From NCBI GenBank assembly GCA_035192965.1, contig CP136571.1:764501-828500 (forward strand): 64,000 bases of DNA, written 5' to 3'. Under the pieces are notes generated by a model. It did not search any database and was not told the origin of the DNA. It was given only the letters and a program-made list of their open reading frames with translations. Source of the DNA: Fuscovulum sp. Lineage in GTDB: Bacteria; Pseudomonadota; Alphaproteobacteria; Rhodobacterales; Rhodobacteraceae. A program made the position numbers and the translations under genes. Within the stretch, counting starts at the first letter, position 1. Each line of letters begins with the position of its first letter. Below, in pieces: positions 16,088-25,588 of this stretch.

Positions 16088-19000
16088 TTGCGCCTGACCC
16101 GGCTGCGCCTGAACGGCTTCAAAAGCTTTGTCGACCCCACGGATCTGGTGATTCATGAGGGTTTGACGGGTGTGGTCGGGCCGAACGGATGCGGCAAGTC
16201 CAACCTGCTGGAAGCGCTGCGCTGGGTGATGGGCGAGAACCGGCCCACGGCGATGCGCGGTGGCGGGATGGAGGATGTGATCTTTGCCGGCGCCGCCACG
16301 CGGCCCGCGCGGCATTTCGCCGAAGTGGCGATTGTGATCGACAATCAGGACCGGCTGGCGCCGTCGGGGTTCAACGAGGCGGATCAGATCGAGATCGTGC
16401 GGCGGATCACGCGGGATGCGGGTTCGGCCTATAAGGCCAACGCGAAGGACGTGCGGGCGCGCGATGTGCAGATGCTGTTTGCGGATGCCTCGACCGGGTC
16501 GCACAGCCCGGCGCTGGTGCGGCAGGGGCAGATTTCCGAGCTGATCAACGCCAAGCCCAAGGCGCGACGGCGGGTGCTGGAGGAGGCGGCGGGAATCTCG
16601 GGCCTTTATGCGCGGCGGCACGAGGCGGAGTTGAAGCTGCAGGGGGCGGAGCAGAACCTGCTGCGCGTGGATGATGTGCTGGAGCAGCTGGCGCAACAAC
16701 TGTCGACCCTGACCCGGCAGGCCAAGCAGGCGGCGCGCTATCGCGAGATCGGCGAAGAGTTGCGCCGGTCGGAGGGGATGCTGCTGTATCGGCGCTGGCG
16801 TGAGGCGGATATGGCGCGGGCCGAGGCCGAGGGCGTGCTGCGCGCGCGGCTGGTGGCGGCAAGCCAGGCCGAGGCGGCGGCGCGGGCGGCGGGCAAGGCA
16901 CGCGAGGGGCGCGAGGATGTGCTGCCGTCGCGGCGCGAGGAAGAGGCCATTGCCAGCGCCATCCTGCAACGGCTGTCGGTGCAGCGCGACGGGCTGGCCG
17001 AGCAGGAGGCGCGGGCGCGGCAGATGATCGACACGCTGCGCGGGCGGATCGAGCAGCTGGTGCGCGACATGGAGCGCGAGGCGGGGCTGAACCGCGACGC
17101 GGGCGAAACGATTTCGCGGCTGGATTGGGAGATTGATCAGCTGGTCCGCGCCCATGACGGGCATGAGGACAAGCTGGCCGAGGCGGGCGAGTTGGCCCGG
17201 TCGGCGGGGGCGGTGCTGGGGGATCGCGAGGCGCTGTTGGCGCAGGCGACCGAAGACAGCGCGCGGCTGGCGGCGCGGTATCAATCGGCGCAGCGTCTGC
17301 TGGCCGATACGCGGGCAACGCTGGAAAAGGCCGAGGCGCAGGCGGGCGGCGCGCGCGAGTCGGTGGAGGGCGCGACCGAGGCGCTGGCGCTGTCGGCCGA
17401 GGCGTTCGAGGCGGCCGAAGAAGCGCAGGCTGTGGCGATGGCGCAGGCCGAGGAGGCCGAGGCACTTTTGGAGCAGGCCGAGGTGGCGCGGGCCGAGACG
17501 CAAAGCCGCGAGGCCGAGGCGCGGGCGGCGCGGTCATCGGCCGAGGGCGAGGCCAATGCGCTGCGCGCCGAGGTGGCGGCGCTGGCGCGTCTGGTCGAGC
17601 GGGAAAGCAGCGCGGGGACGCAGTTGCTTGACCGGCTGGAGGTGGAGCCGGGGTTTGAGAAGGCGCTGGGCGCGGCACTGGCCGATGATCTGCGCGCGCC
17701 GGAAGTGGGGGCAGAGGCACGGTCGGGCTGGGCGGTGCTGGCGGATTATGCTGTGCCGCAGGGCCTGCCTGCCGGGGTGGCGCGGCTGTCGGCCCATGTG
17801 AAGGCGCCCGGCGTGCTGGCGCGGCGGTTGGGGCAGATCGGGTTGGTGGACCGGGCACAGGGGGCGGCGTTGCAGGCCGCGCTTTTGCCCGGGCAGCGGC
17901 TGGTGAGCCGCGAGGGCGATCTGTGGCGTTGGGACGGGTTCCGCGCGGGGGCCGAGGATGCGCCGTCAGCGGCGGCGCTGCGGTTGCAACAGTTGAACCG
18001 GCTTGTGCAGTTGAAGCGCGATCTGGAAGAGGTGGCCGCCAAGGCCGAGGGCGCGCGGCAAGCGCATGAGGCCTTGCAGGGGCGGCTCATGGATCTGTCG
18101 CGCGCCGATCAGATGGCGCGCGATGCGCGGCGGGCGGCGGACGGGCGGGTGACCGAGGCGAACCGTGCGGCGGCGCGGGCCGAGGCGGACCGGTCGATTG
18201 CCGGGGGGAAGCTGGAGGCGGCGCGGCTGGCAGTGTCGCGCTATGAGGATGAGGCGATGGCCGCGCGGGCGCGTCTGCGCGAGGCCGAGGCGGCGATGGG
18301 CGATCTGGGCGATCTGGACGCCGCGCGGGATGCTGTGGAAGCGGCCAAAGTGGCGGTGGAGGCGGCGCGTCTGGCCATGCTGACGCGGCGTTCGGCGTTG
18401 GACGAGTTGCGCCGCGAGGGCGAGGCGCGGGTGCGGCGGCGGCAGGAAGCGGTGAAGGAACTGTCGGGCTGGAAGCACCGGCTGGAGACAGCCGAAAAGC
18501 GCATTGCCGAACTGGCCGAACGCAAGGCAGAGACCGAGGAGGAACTGGCCGAGGCCAGCGCTGCGCCGGAAGAGATTGCGATCAAGCGCGAGGAATTGGC
18601 CGAGGCGATTGCCGTGGCCGAAGAACGGCGGCGGGTGGCGGCGGATGCGCTGGCCGAGGCGGAGGCCGCGCTGCGCGAGGCCATGACCGCAGAGCGCGAG
18701 GCCGAGCGCACGGCAGGTGAGGCGCGCGAGGCGCGGGCGCGGGCCGAAGCGCGGATGGATGCGGCGCGTGAAACGGTAGCCTATGCCGCCGAGCGGATTC
18801 TGGAAGAGACGGACAGCGAGCCGCAGCAATTGCTGGACACGCTGAAGGCGGACCCGGACAAGATGCCGGATGCCGAGACGCTGGATGCCGAAGTGAACCG
18901 GTTGAAGCGGCAGCGCGAGGCGCTGGGGGCCGTGAACCTGCGCGCCGAGGAAGATGCCAAGGCGGTGTCGGACGAATATGACGCGCTGCTTGGCGAAAAG

Positions 19001-19543
19001 ACTGATCTGGAAGAAGCGATCAAGAAGCTGCGGGCCGGGATTTCGGGCCTGAACCGTGAAGGGCGGGAGCGGCTTTTGACCGCGTTCGAGCAGGTGAATG
19101 CCAATTTCACCACGCTGTTCACCCATCTTTTCGGCGGCGGCGAGGCGCGGCTGGTGCTGGTGGAAAGCGACGATCCGCTGGAAGCCGGGCTGGAGATCAT
19201 GTGCCAGCCGCCGGGGAAGAAGCTGGCCACGCTGTCGCTGCTGTCCGGGGGGGAGCAGACGCTGACGGCGCTGGCGCTGATCTTTGGGGTGTTTTTGGCA
19301 AACCCCGCGCCGATCTGCGTGCTGGATGAGGTGGATGCGCCGCTGGACGATGCCAACGTGACGCGGTTCTGCGATCTGCTGGATGAGATGGCGCGGCGGA
19401 CGGAGACGCGGTTCCTGATCATCACCCACCATGCGGTGACGATGGCGCGGATGGACCGGCTGTTTGGCGTGACGATGCAGGAGCAGGGCGTGAGCCAGTT
19501 GGTGAGCGTTGACCTGAAGAAGGCCGAGGCCTTGGTCGCGTGA
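16088..19543 (+). CDS. smc: Chromosome segregation protein SMC
   Basis: This ~1150-residue condensin ATPase organises and segregates chromosomes. The N-terminal head has Walker A GPNGCGKSN. Two long Ala/Glu/Arg-rich coiled coils surround a hinge at about residues 520-640. The C-terminal head has the signature LSGGEQTLTALAL and Walker B CVLDEVDAPLDDAN. The TTG at 16088 was chosen because family proteins start M(R/L)xxRLRLxGFKSF and a GAGG lies 12 bp upstream; an in-frame TTG at 16079 is the alternative. Its coding bias yields very long spurious frames on the other strand. Confidence 0.95.
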   Translation: MRLTRLRLNGFKSFVDPTDLVIHEGLTGVVGPNGCGKSNLLEALRWVMGENRPTAMRGGGMEDVIFAGAATRPARHFAEVAIVIDNQDRLAPSGFNEADQIEIVRRITRDAGSAYKANAKDVRARDVQMLFADASTGSHSPALVRQGQISELINAKPKARRRVLEEAAGISGLYARRHEAELKLQGAEQNLLRVDDVLEQLAQQLSTLTRQAKQAARYREIGEELRRSEGMLLYRRWREADMARAEAEGVLRARLVAASQAEAAARAAGKAREGREDVLPSRREEEAIASAILQRLSVQRDGLAEQEARARQMIDTLRGRIEQLVRDMEREAGLNRDAGETISRLDWEIDQLVRAHDGHEDKLAEAGELARSAGAVLGDREALLAQATEDSARLAARYQSAQRLLADTRATLEKAEAQAGGARESVEGATEALALSAEAFEAAEEAQAVAMAQAEEAEALLEQAEVARAETQSREAEARAARSSAEGEANALRAEVAALARLVERESSAGTQLLDRLEVEPGFEKALGAALADDLRAPEVGAEARSGWAVLADYAVPQGLPAGVARLSAHVKAPGVLARRLGQIGLVDRAQGAALQAALLPGQRLVSREGDLWRWDGFRAGAEDAPSAAALRLQQLNRLVQLKRDLEEVAAKAEGARQAHEALQGRLMDLSRADQMARDARRAADGRVTEANRAAARAEADRSIAGGKLEAARLAVSRYEDEAMAARARLREAEAAMGDLGDLDAARDAVEAAKVAVEAARLAMLTRRSALDELRREGEARVRRRQEAVKELSGWKHRLETAEKRIAELAERKAETEEELAEASAAPEEIAIKREELAEAIAVAEERRRVAADALAEAEAALREAMTAEREAERTAGEAREARARAEARMDAARETVAYAAERILEETDSEPQQLLDTLKADPDKMPDAETLDAEVNRLKRQREALGAVNLRAEEDAKAVSDEYDALLGEKTDLEEAIKKLRAGISGLNREGRERLLTAFEQVNANFTTLFTHLFGGGEARLVLVESDDPLEAGLEIMCQPPGKKLATLSLLSGGEQTLTALALIFGVFLANPAPICVLDEVDAPLDDANVTRFCDLLDEMARRTETRFLIITHHAVTMARMDRLFGVTMQEQGVSQLVSVDLKKAEALVA

Positions 19544-19899
19544 CGATCGAGGCGGCATTGCGGGCGGCGGGCTGTGTGGGCGTGGAGCGGGTTGGGGCGG
19601 TGGTCTTTGCCCGCGACGGGGCCGAAGCGCCGGAGTTCATGGCAGAAGAGGCAGGGGGCAGAGTGCGGTTGACGCAACGCTTTGCCGTGCGCGCGACGGA
19701 GGCCGAGCGGGCGGCGTGGATGCGGGCGCATCCGCAGGGGCGGCTGGAGATTGCCGAAGGCGAGACGCAGCTTTCGCTGGTGGTGCCGGACGGGGCCGAT
19801 CTGGCGGTGGTTGTGCAGGATTGGCTGGGCCTGACACGCGCTGCGGCACAGGCGGCGGTGGTCTGGCGGCGGCGGCAAAAGCCCCTGCACGGGATGTGA
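19540..19899 (+). CDS. Hypothetical protein coupled to smc
   Basis: This 119-residue soluble protein is of unrecognised family (MTIEAALRAAGCVGVERVGAVV...). The GTG start overlaps the smc stop (GTGA), so it is translated with smc. It contains no signal peptide, membrane segment or known motif; the C-terminus is basic (WRRRQKP). A small membrane peptide and a terminator follow. Confidence 0.65.
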   Translation: MTIEAALRAAGCVGVERVGAVVFARDGAEAPEFMAEEAGGRVRLTQRFAVRATEAERAAWMRAHPQGRLEIAEGETQLSLVVPDGADLAVVVQDWLGLTRAAAQAAVVWRRRQKPLHGM

Positions 19900-19982
19900 T
19901 CCCTAAGGTTTTATTCACATTCGCCCGGTTAGCATGCCCTTGCCGCAATCCTTTGCGGTGGACGGAGGTGATTGGGCTGAAG

Positions 19983-20066
19983 TTGGAGGCCTATCGGAAG
20001 TGGATGGTCATCATTGCGGCGGGAACGCTGCTGGTTTCCGTTCTGCGCCTTTGGATCGGGCAGTAA
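19983..20066 (+). CDS. Small single-span membrane protein (about 27-33 aa)
   Basis: A short frame reads EAYRKWMVIIAAGTLLVSVL then RLWIGQ stop: a charged N-terminus and one hydrophobic helix of ~17 residues. A near-ideal Shine-Dalgarno GGAGGTGA lies at 19964-19971, and a strong terminator begins 15 bp after the stop. No ATG is at the ideal distance. Candidate starts are TTG 19983 (used here), CTG 19977 or GTG 19968 (inside the Shine-Dalgarno). Function unknown. Confidence 0.5.
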   Translation: MEAYRKWMVIIAAGTLLVSVLRLWIGQ

Positions 20067-20081
20067 GCCCGTGAAAAAGGA

Positions 20082-20118
20082 AACCCGGCGCAGTAGCACC
20101 TGCGCCGGGTTCTTTTTT
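20082..20118 (+). terminator. Intrinsic terminator after the smc-linked genes
   Basis: AACCCGGCGCA pairs perfectly (11 bp) with TGCGCCGGGTT across an 8-nt loop and is followed by CTTTTTT. It ends the smc / hypothetical / small membrane protein unit. Confidence 0.9.
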
Positions 20119-20283
20119 GGTGATCGTTCTGAAGTTGGACTATCGTAGGGCCAAGATGGCAACGGCGCGGTGGGTTGTAAAGGCTGGACTGCTGCGTTGG
20201 TTAACGGGCTGTGTCGGAAACGGAGTTGCGGTGCGCGCGGGGGCGAGGCAGGGTTTTGCAAGGTGGCAAGCGTGGTGGGTGTG

Positions 20284-20868
20284 ATGCGCGATCCGGCGGT
20301 TCAGCGATTTCTTGAGGCGGCAGAGGCGGCGATGCTGGCGTCGGTCGGGGCGGGTTCTGCGGCGGCGGCGGCAGGCGCGCGGGTGTTCGGACGGTGCCGT
20401 GACGGGGTGGGTGATGCAGGTGCGGTTTCGCCCGTGGCTCTGCCCGTTTGCGGATGGCTGGATGCGGCGCTGGATGCGGCAGCGGGAAGCCCGCGAGAGG
20501 CGCTGTCGGATGCGCTGGGCGCGCTGGTGGACGGGCTGGAATGGAAGCGGCGGCTGTCGGCTGATCCGGCGGACCGGGCGTTCTGGGACGGCCATGCCAA
20601 TGCGATGATCCTTGGGCCGGGCGGGTTGGAGGAGCGGGGCGATCTGTGGATCGGGGCCACGGTCATGGCCCCCGGCGTGACCTATGTCGATCACGACCAC
20701 CCGCCCGAGGAGGTCTATTTGTCGCTGGCCCCGGGCGAATGGTGGAATGCCGAAATGGACTGGAGCGATCCGGGCATGACGGGGGCGGTCTATAACCCGC
20801 CCGGCATTCGCCATGCGATGCGGTCGGGCAAGGGGCCGTTTCTGGCGCTGTGGTTTCTGCCTGTCTAG
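20284..20868 (+). CDS. Dimethylsulfoniopropionate lyase-family cupin protein
   Basis: This 194-residue cupin has the metal/active-site pattern YVDHDHPPEEVYLSL (two His, Glu, Tyr), then WW and NPPGIRHAMRSG (third His). This is the pattern of the DddL/DddQ/DddW superfamily, which cleaves DMSP to DMS and acrylate. The N-terminal helical part (residues 1-110) fits DddQ/DddL size. The start is uncertain: ATG 20284 lacks a strong ribosome binding site. No acrylate-degradation genes are nearby, so the true substrate may differ. It converges with the transglycosylase gene (4-bp overlap). Confidence 0.65.
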   Translation: MRDPAVQRFLEAAEAAMLASVGAGSAAAAAGARVFGRCRDGVGDAGAVSPVALPVCGWLDAALDAAAGSPREALSDALGALVDGLEWKRRLSADPADRAFWDGHANAMILGPGGLEERGDLWIGATVMAPGVTYVDHDHPPEEVYLSLAPGEWWNAEMDWSDPGMTGAVYNPPGIRHAMRSGKGPFLALWFLPV

Positions 20869-22028
20869 AGACGGTCAAGAAGGTCGGCGGTAGGCCAGGC
20901 ATCGGCGGGCAGGCCAAGGCGGGACTGTTCCTTTTGCACCGCGATGCGGGTGGCGGCACCAAGGATGCCGTCGATGGCGCCGACATCATGGCCCAGCGCA
21001 GCAAGGCGGGTTTGCAGCGCTTTCATCTGGTCAAGGCTGAGAGCGGGGTCGGGGTTGCCGGCCAGATAGGGCTCTGCCCCCATGAGACGGGTGCCGAAAT
21101 AGGCGGCGGTGGTGACATAGACGAAGCTTTTGTTCCAGTCGAACAGGGTGCGGAAATTCGGGTAAATGAGGAAGGCCGGTCCCTTGCGTCCTTGCGGCAG
21201 CAGGATCGAGGCGGGAAGGCCGTTTTCCACCACACCACCGCGGATCTGCACGCCCATCGCCGCCCATTGTTCGGCGGGAAGTTCGGTATCAAGGCCGGTC
21301 AGATCCCAATCGAAGGTTTCGGGGAGGATTACCTCTTGCAGCCAAGGCTCGCCCGCGCGCCAGCCGTGGTGTTGCAGCATCTTGGCCCCGGACAAAAGCG
21401 CATCGGGGACCGATGTTTTCAGCGTGACCAGACCGTCGCCATCGCCATCCACACCACGGGCGAGGATGTCACCCGGCAGCATCTGGACCATGCCGATTTC
21501 GCCCGCCCAGGCACCGTTGGTTTCAAGGTCGAACTCGCCCAGCCGATGCATTTCCAGCGCGGCCATGACCTGTGGCTGGAACAATTCGGGGCGGCGGCAA
21601 TCATGGGCGAGGGTGACCAGTGCGCGGCGCGTGTTGAAATCGCCCTGCACCGCGCCGTAATCAGTTTCAAAGGCCCAGAAGGCCAAGAGGATACCGCGCG
21701 AGACGCCGTATTCGGACTCGGCCCTGTCAAAGATCGTATCCCATTGGTCTGCCAGCGCGCGGCCACGGACCAGACGATCGCGCGAGATCAGGCTTTGCGA
21801 AAACTCCAGAAAGCTTTTGCGAAACACGCCTTGGGACCGGTCGGCTTTGATCACGCGGGGATCGGGGGTCAGGCCTGCAAAGAAGGCATCGGCGGTTTCA
21901 GCGGGGATGCCGGTAGCGATGGCCTCGGCCTTGGTGGCGTTGACCCAGTCACCGAATTCGCCGCCGCAGGGGGCGGCAAGGGCGGGAATGGGCAGGGCAA
22001 GGGCGGCAAGGGTGGCGATAAGGCGCAT
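20865..22028 (-). CDS. Lytic murein transglycosylase (MltB family) with peptidoglycan-binding domain
   Basis: This is a 387-residue exported enzyme that cleaves the MurNAc-GlcNAc bond of peptidoglycan. A signal peptide (MRLIATLAALALPIPALA) is followed by the catalytic domain with Glu in AFWAFETDYGAVQG and the family string GMVQMLPGDI. A C-terminal PG_binding_1 domain reads LQTRLAALGHDVGAIDGILG. The ATG 22028 directly precedes the signal peptide; the open frame upstream is not coding. Confidence 0.9.
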   Translation of the reverse strand: MRLIATLAALALPIPALAAPCGGEFGDWVNATKAEAIATGIPAETADAFFAGLTPDPRVIKADRSQGVFRKSFLEFSQSLISRDRLVRGRALADQWDTIFDRAESEYGVSRGILLAFWAFETDYGAVQGDFNTRRALVTLAHDCRRPELFQPQVMAALEMHRLGEFDLETNGAWAGEIGMVQMLPGDILARGVDGDGDGLVTLKTSVPDALLSGAKMLQHHGWRAGEPWLQEVILPETFDWDLTGLDTELPAEQWAAMGVQIRGGVVENGLPASILLPQGRKGPAFLIYPNFRTLFDWNKSFVYVTTAAYFGTRLMGAEPYLAGNPDPALSLDQMKALQTRLAALGHDVGAIDGILGAATRIAVQKEQSRLGLPADAWPTADLLDRL

Positions 22029-22093
22029 TTGATCACTCTGGCAAGGTGGGGCGAGGGTATGCGCTGGGGCAAGGGGCCGCAACCGGGGCGTGA

Positions 22094-23002
22094 TCAGATG
22101 ATCGCGATGAGGGTGGTGAGGGCAAGGAAGGCCGCCCATGTGCGCCAGAGGGCGGAACAGGCGGCGTCGATCTGATCGGGGCCGGGGTCGCGGCGGCCCT
22201 CGGCCCAGACCCACGGATAATCGCGCATCTCGCCGTGATAGGCGCGGGGGCCGGATAGCGCGGTGTTCAGGACGACGGCCATCGCCGCCTCGGGCCAGCC
22301 GGCATTGGGGGAGCGGTGGAGGGGCGCGTCGCGCAGGATCGGACGGGGATCGGTCCAGCCATGGGTGAGCGCGATCAGCAGCGCGGTCAGGCGGGCGGGG
22401 ATCAGGTTCAGCAGATCGTCAAAGCGGGCGGCGGCCCAGCCGAATTCTTCGTGCCGGGGGGTGCGGTGGCCGATCATACTGTCGGCAGTATTGGTGATTT
22501 TGTAGAGCATCAGCCCCGGCAGGCCGCCGATCAGGAACCAGAAGGCGGGGGCGATGACGCCGTCGGACAGGTTTTCCGCTGCGCTTTCGATGGCGGCGCG
22601 GGAGACGCCTGCACGGTCGAGATTGGCGGTGTCACGGCCCACGATCATGGCCACGGTGCGGCGACCGCCCGGCAGGGAAAGGCGCAGTTCATCGGCCACG
22701 GCGCGGACATGCTGCACAAGGGATTTCTGCGCCAGCAGGATGGCGGCGGCGATGATTTCAAGGATACCGAAATCGGGGATCAGGTGGATGATCTGCCCCA
22801 GCGCCATAGCGGCAAGCCCCAGAGCGGCCATGGTGGCGGTGCCTTTGAGGCGTTTGTGGGGGCCGGTGTTGAAGCGACGGTCGGCCCAGCCGATGGCGCG
22901 GCCCATAAGGACGGCGGGATGGGGGAAGCGGTTCCAGAGCCATTTGGGTTCGCCCAAGGCGGCATCCAGCAGCAAGGCGGGGATGAGGAGTGTCGCGCTC
23001 AT
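22094..23002 (-). CDS. cobD: Adenosylcobinamide-phosphate synthase CobD (CbiB)
   Basis: This 302-residue membrane protein of cobalamin synthesis attaches (R)-1-amino-2-propanol phosphate to adenosylcobyric acid. Family marks are [35 protein letters not shown] and [17 protein letters not shown], with several transmembrane helices. Its ATG overlaps the cobC stop by 4 bp, matching consecutive pathway steps. No B12 riboswitch was seen upstream of the pair. Confidence 0.93.
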   Translation of the reverse strand: MSATLLIPALLLDAALGEPKWLWNRFPHPAVLMGRAIGWADRRFNTGPHKRLKGTATMAALGLAAMALGQIIHLIPDFGILEIIAAAILLAQKSLVQHVRAVADELRLSLPGGRRTVAMIVGRDTANLDRAGVSRAAIESAAENLSDGVIAPAFWFLIGGLPGLMLYKITNTADSMIGHRTPRHEEFGWAAARFDDLLNLIPARLTALLIALTHGWTDPRPILRDAPLHRSPNAGWPEAAMAVVLNTALSGPRAYHGEMRDYPWVWAEGRRDPGPDQIDAACSALWRTWAAFLALTTLIAII

Positions 23003-23949
23003 GCCAAGGCATCCTGAAGGCGGGCCCAGCCTGCGCCATCGGGCAGGCCGAGGCGGAGCCAGCGGGTCGAATAGGGAAAGATGCGGGCAAGGATGCGATG
23101 GCGGGCGAGGCGGTCCTGCCATGCTGCGGCATCGGGCGTGTCATAAAGGCGGAAGAGGGGGGTGCCGCCAAGCGGTGCGATGCCAGCGGTGAGCATCATC
23201 GCGTCAAGGCGGGCGGCATCTGTGGCAAGGCGGGCGCGGGTTGCATCGGCCCATGCCGGGTTTGACAGCGCGTCGGTGGCGATGGTCAGCGCGGGGCCGG
23301 AGACGGCCCATGGGCCGAGCATCGGGTGCAGGCGGGCGATCAGGGCGGGGTCGCCGATGGCAAAGCCGAGGCGCGCGCCTGCGAGGCCCCAGAATTTGCC
23401 GAAGCTTTTCAGGATAAGGGTGCCGGGGCGGGTGGCTTTGCCCATATGGGTGGCGTCGGGCATCACGTCGCAGAAGCTTTCGTCGATCACGCGGAATGGG
23501 GTGTCAGGCGCGGGGTGGAGGCGACCGTCGGGGTTGTTGGGGTGGACGATGACTGTGGCCTCGGTCGCGCTGTCGGTAACGGTCCAGCCGGAGGCGCGGA
23601 AGGCGCGGGCGTGTTCGTTATAGGTGGGGCCGGGAATGGCGACTTGGGCGGGCGGCAGCAAGGCCGGGATGCGGGCGATGAGGGCAGAGGCACCAGGGGC
23701 CGCGATCACGGAGGCGCTGTCGGGAATGGCCCAGAAGCGGCGGGCGGCCTGTTCCAGCGCGGCATGGGCGGCGTGGTCGGGGAGCGCGGTCCATGCATCC
23801 GCAGGCAAAGGCGGGATCGGGTAGGGGCGCGGGTTGATGCCGGTGGACAGGTCAAGCCAATCACCGCGCGCGCCGCCCCACCGGGCGCAGGCGGCATCTA
23901 TTCCGCCGCCATGATCGGGGGGGGCGATTCGGGTGTGATCCGTGGTCAT
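22999..23949 (-). CDS. cobC: Threonine-phosphate decarboxylase CobC
   Basis: This 316-residue PLP enzyme of the aspartate aminotransferase fold decarboxylates L-threonine-O-3-phosphate to aminopropanol phosphate, the substrate used by CobD. Visible are [20 protein letters not shown] and the PLP-lysine region [16 protein letters not shown]. It is the first gene of the minus-strand cobC-cobD pair. The other cob genes are not in the window. Confidence 0.92.
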   Translation of the reverse strand: MTTDHTRIAPPDHGGGIDAACARWGGARGDWLDLSTGINPRPYPIPPLPADAWTALPDHAAHAALEQAARRFWAIPDSASVIAAPGASALIARIPALLPPAQVAIPGPTYNEHARAFRASGWTVTDSATEATVIVHPNNPDGRLHPAPDTPFRVIDESFCDVMPDATHMGKATRPGTLILKSFGKFWGLAGARLGFAIGDPALIARLHPMLGPWAVSGPALTIATDALSNPAWADATRARLATDAARLDAMMLTAGIAPLGGTPLFRLYDTPDAAAWQDRLARHRILARIFPYSTRWLRLGLPDGAGWARLQDALA

Positions 23950-24149
23950 GGGGGCAGTGAACCGATTGCGCGGGGGCTGTCCACTGGGGGAGGGGCGGTG
24001 CGTGCGCCAAAACCCGCGGGCGGATTACCGCTGGTTGTGCGCGCTGCGGTAAAACTGTCACGCAGTGTTAACGTCCCGGTTACGCCTTGGGGTTTCCTTG
24101 ATTTTGCCCGTCTGCACCGCAGATTTGGAATTGGGGGTCGGAGGTTGTC

Positions 24150-24500
24150 ATGCTCGAGTTTCTGCCGAAAGAAATACGGGACGGGCTTGAGGCCGCGCGC
24201 AAGCGGGAGCTGCGGCGGAAGTCGCGCCTTCGGGTGCAGGTGGGCCATGCGGTTTTCCCTGTCCTGCGGTTCTGGGATGAGGGGTTCGCGCTGGATGCGT
24301 CGCTGACGCCCAATCTGCGTGGGTTGGTCGATGTCTATGACGGGGCGAACCATATCTTTCAGTGCCTGATCGTCGCATCGACCACCGACAATGGCGAGCT
24401 GATCTGTGACTTCAAGCGATCGACCGCCGTGCTGGACCGCCCGGCGCTGGACTATTGGCGCGATGAGAACGCGCCGGTAGGTTATTTGCCCAAGGCCTGA
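24150..24500 (+). CDS. Hypothetical protein, possibly PilZ-like
   Basis: This 116-residue soluble protein has a basic N-terminus (RKRELRRKSRLRV) followed by short beta-rich stretches (RGLVDVYDGANHIFQ, GELICDFKRS). The RRKSRLRV start resembles the entry to PilZ-like folds, but no c-di-GMP motif (RxxxR plus DxSxxG) is present. It converges with the FAD oxidoreductase (19-bp overlap). It stands alone on its strand. Confidence 0.6.
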   Translation: MLEFLPKEIRDGLEAARKRELRRKSRLRVQVGHAVFPVLRFWDEGFALDASLTPNLRGLVDVYDGANHIFQCLIVASTTDNGELICDFKRSTAVLDRPALDYWRDENAPVGYLPKA

Positions 24501-25540
24501 TCCAGGTTCGCGGTGACGCGAAAGCCGGGAGGGATGCTGTCCTGCCCGTCGAGGATCAGGGTTGCCATCACCTCGGCCACTTTGGGGGCCATGCCGAAGC
24601 CGATCTTGAAGCCGCCATTCGCGATGTACTGCCCAGGCCTGCCGGGCCATGCGCCCAGCATCGGCGCACGCGAGCGGGCGCGGGGGCGGATGCCGGCCCA
24701 ACGGTCGATGACGGGGGCATCGGCGAGAATGGGCAGGGCAGCGCGGGCGCGGGTGAGGATGTCGTCAAGCTGCGCGTCGGTGGCGGTGGGATCGGTCCAT
24801 GTGTTTTCCGAGGTGGAGCCGATGGCGGTGGTGCCGTCGGCATGGGGAACGATGTGCAGGGCATCGGCGAAAAGCTGGGGCAGGTCGCGGGCATCGTGTT
24901 GCAGGAGCAGGGCCTGCCCTTTGACGCCCGCACCGACGGGTTGGTTGAAGGTTTGGGACAGGTCTACCAGCCCGGCATAGCCGGTGGCCCAAAGGGTGGG
25001 GCCTTCGGATGTGGAGGTTCTGTCAGTGACCTCTCCGCCTTGTGCGCGGATGGCGGCGGCGAGGGCGGCGCAGGCGAGGCGGGGTGACAGGCGGGCGGTG
25101 AGCGTGTCGTGGATCAGCCAGCCGGTTGGGCTGTGCGGTTCCCACGCGGCCCCGGTGGCGGGGATGACGCGCCAATCGGCGCGGCCTTGCCAGAGGGTTT
25201 GGGCTTCCGCGATGCGGGCGCGGGCGTTGTGCAGGGCGCGGTCATCGGGGATGGGTTGCAGGCGGCCAGAGCGGAGATAGCCCGGATCAACGCCGCCTGC
25301 TTGGGCCACATCAGACCACCAGCTTTCGGCCATGAGGAGGCTTTCCAGTTGGAACTGCTTCTTGTCGTTCCAATTTTCCGGCACATGCGGGGCGAGCGCA
25401 CCGACAAGGCCGCCGGACGATCCGGCACCGATATGGGCGGTGTCGATCACCCGCACGCGGGCGCCCCGGCGGGTGGCTTGCCATGCGCAGGACAGGCCGA
25501 AGATGCCCCCGCCCATGACTGTAAGATCGACCCTTGCCAT
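24482..25540 (-). CDS. FAD-dependent oxidoreductase, candidate MnmC oxidase half
   Basis: This is a 352-residue DAO-family flavoprotein with the dinucleotide-binding start GGGIFGLSCAWQATRRGARV, followed by GAGSSGGLVGALAPH and a C-terminal RPRARSRAPMLGAWPG...IANGGFKIGFG. It is divergent from mnmD, with 48 bp between starts. In E. coli, MnmC fuses a similar FAD oxidase domain to the MnmD methyltransferase, so an unfused cmnm5s2U34 oxidase is plausible. A generic D-amino-acid/glycine oxidase is the alternative. Confidence 0.7.
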   Translation of the reverse strand: MARVDLTVMGGGIFGLSCAWQATRRGARVRVIDTAHIGAGSSGGLVGALAPHVPENWNDKKQFQLESLLMAESWWSDVAQAGGVDPGYLRSGRLQPIPDDRALHNARARIAEAQTLWQGRADWRVIPATGAAWEPHSPTGWLIHDTLTARLSPRLACAALAAAIRAQGGEVTDRTSTSEGPTLWATGYAGLVDLSQTFNQPVGAGVKGQALLLQHDARDLPQLFADALHIVPHADGTTAIGSTSENTWTDPTATDAQLDDILTRARAALPILADAPVIDRWAGIRPRARSRAPMLGAWPGRPGQYIANGGFKIGFGMAPKVAEVMATLILDGQDSIPPGFRVTANLDQALGK

Positions 25541-25588
25541 TCCTTGCGCCCTTGCCCATGGTCCGCCGCAATCTGGGGTTTAGGGCAA

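Noticed and set aside
15800..17503. Very long minus-strand open frame opposite smc
   Set aside because: Composition is Arg/Pro/Gln/His-rich without any motif; it mirrors the third-position GC bias of smc. The same holds for 17966-19558 and 16545-17858.
20850..22175. 441-codon plus-strand open frame opposite the lytic transglycosylase
   Set aside because: Gly/Ala-rich shadow sequence without motifs; the minus strand has signal peptide, catalytic Glu motif and peptidoglycan-binding domain.
23950..24149. Cobalamin riboswitch upstream of cobC
   Set aside because: No B12-box-like sequence or extended conserved stem pattern was visible in the 200 bp upstream.
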